The position numbers were made by a program, and so were the translations under genes. The notes under the pieces are model-generated. The model saw only the letters and a program-made list of their open reading frames with translations. It was not told the DNA's origin and made no database searches. A stretch of DNA of 64,000 bases from Nitrobacter sp. NHB1 (GTDB lineage Bacteria > Pseudomonadota > Alphaproteobacteria > Rhizobiales > Xanthobacteraceae): the NCBI RefSeq assembly GCF_036964665.1, contig NZ_JBAMDA010000001.1, positions 930,001 through 994,000 on the forward strand. The letters are read 5' to 3'. How positions within the stretch are numbered: the stretch's first letter is position 1; every line of letters starts with the position of its first letter. Positions 62,585 through 64,000 of the stretch are shown here, one piece after another.

Positions 62585-64000
62585 TCATTCGACAAGTTCC
62601 GGAGCGGTCGCACGTTCGACACTCCCAGTGTAGGCCGGCGGCTGATGACCGTTGCCATCCCGCAGCCCAATGCCCTTGATCAGGCCGAAGATCGCCGGGA
62701 TCACGATCAGCGTCAGCAGCGTCGACGAGACCATGCCGCCGATCATCGGCACCGCGATCCTCTGCATGATTTCCGATCCGGTCCCCGTGCTCCACATGAT
62801 CGGAAGCAGCCCCGCCATGATCGCGACGACGGTCATCATCTTGGGGCGGACGCGCCCGACTGCGCCTTCCATAACGGCGTCGTAGAGGTCCTTGCGCGTG
62901 ACCGACCGCCCCTCCGCCGCGCGCCGGGCCTCGATCGCGGCATAGGCCTGGTTGAGATAGATCAGCATGACCACACCGGTCTCGGCGGCGACGCCCGCGA
63001 GTGCGATGAACCCGACGGCGACGGCGACGGACAGGTTGAACCCGAGCCACCACATCAGCCAAAGGCCACCTACCAAAGCAAACGGCAGCGATAGCATGAC
63101 GATCATGGTTTCAGTGATCGAGCGGAAGTTCAGATACAACAGCAGGAAGATGATCAGCAATGTCACCGGTATGACGATCTTGAGACGCGCGGTGGCACGC
63201 TCGAGATACTCGTACTGGCCGCTCCAGATCACGTAGTAGCCCGGCGGAAACGCGATGTTGGCCTGCACCGCTTTCTGCGCGTCGGCCACGTACCCGCCGA
63301 GATCGCGATCGTGAATGTCGACGTAGACGTAAGCCGCGAGTTGCCCGTTCTCCGTCCGGATCGAAGTCGGCCCGCGATCCAGGGTAATTTTGGCCACCTC
63401 GCCCAGCGGCACGGCCCCTCCCTGCGGCATCGGCACGAGCACGTCGGACGCGATCTTCCCGGGACTGTCGCGAAGGTCGCGGGGATATCGCATGTTGACG
63501 CTAAAGCGCTGACGGCCCTCGACCGTCGTAGTCACCGTCTGTCCGCCGAGCGCGGTGGCGATAGTGTCCTGCACGTCCTGAATCATGATGCCGTAACGCG
63601 CGAGCGCCGCGCGATCGGGCGTGATGTCCAGATAGTACCCACCAATCCCGCGCTCAGCATAGGCCGAGGAGGTGCCTGGCACGGCCTTCAGAACCCGCTC
63701 GACCTGTTTCGCCAGCTTGTCGATTCCGGCCAGATCGGGACCGATCACCTTGACGCCGACCGGGGTGCGGATGCCGGTCGACAGCATGTCGATGCGGGCC
63801 TTGATCGGCATGGTCCAGGCATTGGAGACACCCGGAAACTGCAACGCCTTGTCCATCTTCGCGATCAGAGTGTCGATCGTCACGCCGGGCGGCCACTGTT
63901 CTTTCGGTTTGAGATTGATGATGGTTTCGAACATCTCAGGCGGGGCCGGGTCCGTTGCGGTGGAAGCGCGGCCCGCCTTGCCGAACACCGATGCCACTTC
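62585..64000 (-). CDS. CusA/CzcA-type heavy-metal RND efflux pump (C-terminal part)
   Basis: The last 470 or so residues are inside the window; the N-terminus lies beyond base 64000. Sequence: a porter domain with GVKVIGPDLAGIDKLAKQVE and RYGIMIQDVQDTIATALGG, then the TM7-12 block with ATARLKIVIPVTLLIIFLLL, FNLSVAVAVGFIALAGVAAE and RPKMMTVVAIMAGLLPIMWS. The metal-RND branch is shown by AETGVVMLIYLN in TM10. Copper/silver or zinc/cobalt cannot be decided without the missing half. The C-terminus ends in a short tail. Confidence 0.9.
   Translation of the reverse strand, partial: EVASVFGKAGRASTATDPAPPEMFETIINLKPKEQWPPGVTIDTLIAKMDKALQFPGVSNAWTMPIKARIDMLSTGIRTPVGVKVIGPDLAGIDKLAKQVERVLKAVPGTSSAYAERGIGGYYLDITPDRAALARYGIMIQDVQDTIATALGGQTVTTTVEGRQRFSVNMRYPRDLRDSPGKIASDVLVPMPQGGAVPLGEVAKITLDRGPTSIRTENGQLAAYVYVDIHDRDLGGYVADAQKAVQANIAFPPGYYVIWSGQYEYLERATARLKIVIPVTLLIIFLLLYLNFRSITETMIVMLSLPFALVGGLWLMWWLGFNLSVAVAVGFIALAGVAAETGVVMLIYLNQAYAAIEARRAAEGRSVTRKDLYDAVMEGAVGRVRPKMMTVVAIMAGLLPIMWSTGTGSEIMQRIAVPMIGGMVSSTLLTLIVIPAIFGLIKGIGLRDGNGHQPPAYTGSVERATAPELVE

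Overview
The window is high-GC alphaproteobacterial chromosome, most likely family Nitrobacteraceae/Bradyrhizobiaceae (Nitrobacter, Bradyrhizobium or Rhodopseudomonas relatives). The evidence is a phosphatidylcholine synthase, the recG-sdhE-mfd cluster, two intergenic palindromic repeats of a type familiar from these genomes, and the general protein character. The genus cannot be fixed from sequence alone.

Layout. 1-3.6 kb: end of a general amino-acid ABC importer (aapQ end, aapM, aapP) and a convergent cysK. 4.2-13.3 kb: a complete RND efflux operon (outer-membrane lipoprotein, adaptor and two MdtB/MdtC-like pumps). 13.4-24.9 kb: a DTW-domain tRNA-modifying protein, tRNA-Cys, glmS, a DUF502 membrane protein, recG facing sdhE-mfd, and a degenerate GGDEF protein. 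25-34 kb: a diverged AMP-ligase, a YejA-like peptide-binding protein, an IalB-family protein, hspQ, a ubiquinone-type monooxygenase, pcs-terC and a quinone reductase. 34.3-38.7 kb: 5-oxoprolinase genes pxpB-pxpC-pxpA, a cupin and small proteins. 50.5-59.3 kb: tRNA-Ser, PilZ, RlpA, a D,D-carboxypeptidase, tmk-holB-metG-tatD and an MBL hydrolase. 59.3-62.5 kb: a lower-GC insertion with a tRNA-like/tmRNA-like RNA end, a Schlafen/AlbA-type ATP-binding regulator and an IS1595-family transposase. 62.6 kb to the end: the C-terminal part of a CusA-type heavy-metal RND pump.

The most interesting region is about 39.0-50.5 kb, a compact element lying entirely on the minus strand and inserted at the 3' end of tRNA-Ser(UGA). 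Reading away from the tRNA it has a tyrosine integrase, an AlpA-like regulator, a small SpoVG-like protein, a primase-helicase, an 11-bp tandem repeat array (likely replication origin), a small phage protein, large terminase, HNH nuclease, HK97-type major capsid, prohead protease, connector, portal, and a cold-shock protein translationally coupled to the portal. There are no tail, baseplate or lysis genes. A sequence matching the tRNA 3' end sits at the far side. This is the gene set of a capsid-forming phage satellite (cf-PICI type): it would build and fill its own heads, replicate from its own origin, and borrow tails and lysis from a helper phage.

Two further points stand out. MetG carries a 150-residue Lys/Ala-rich, histone-H1-like N-terminal extension that must be translated, because no nearer start codon is in frame. 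The 11-bp repeats of the satellite fall on one helical face directly behind the primase-helicase gene.
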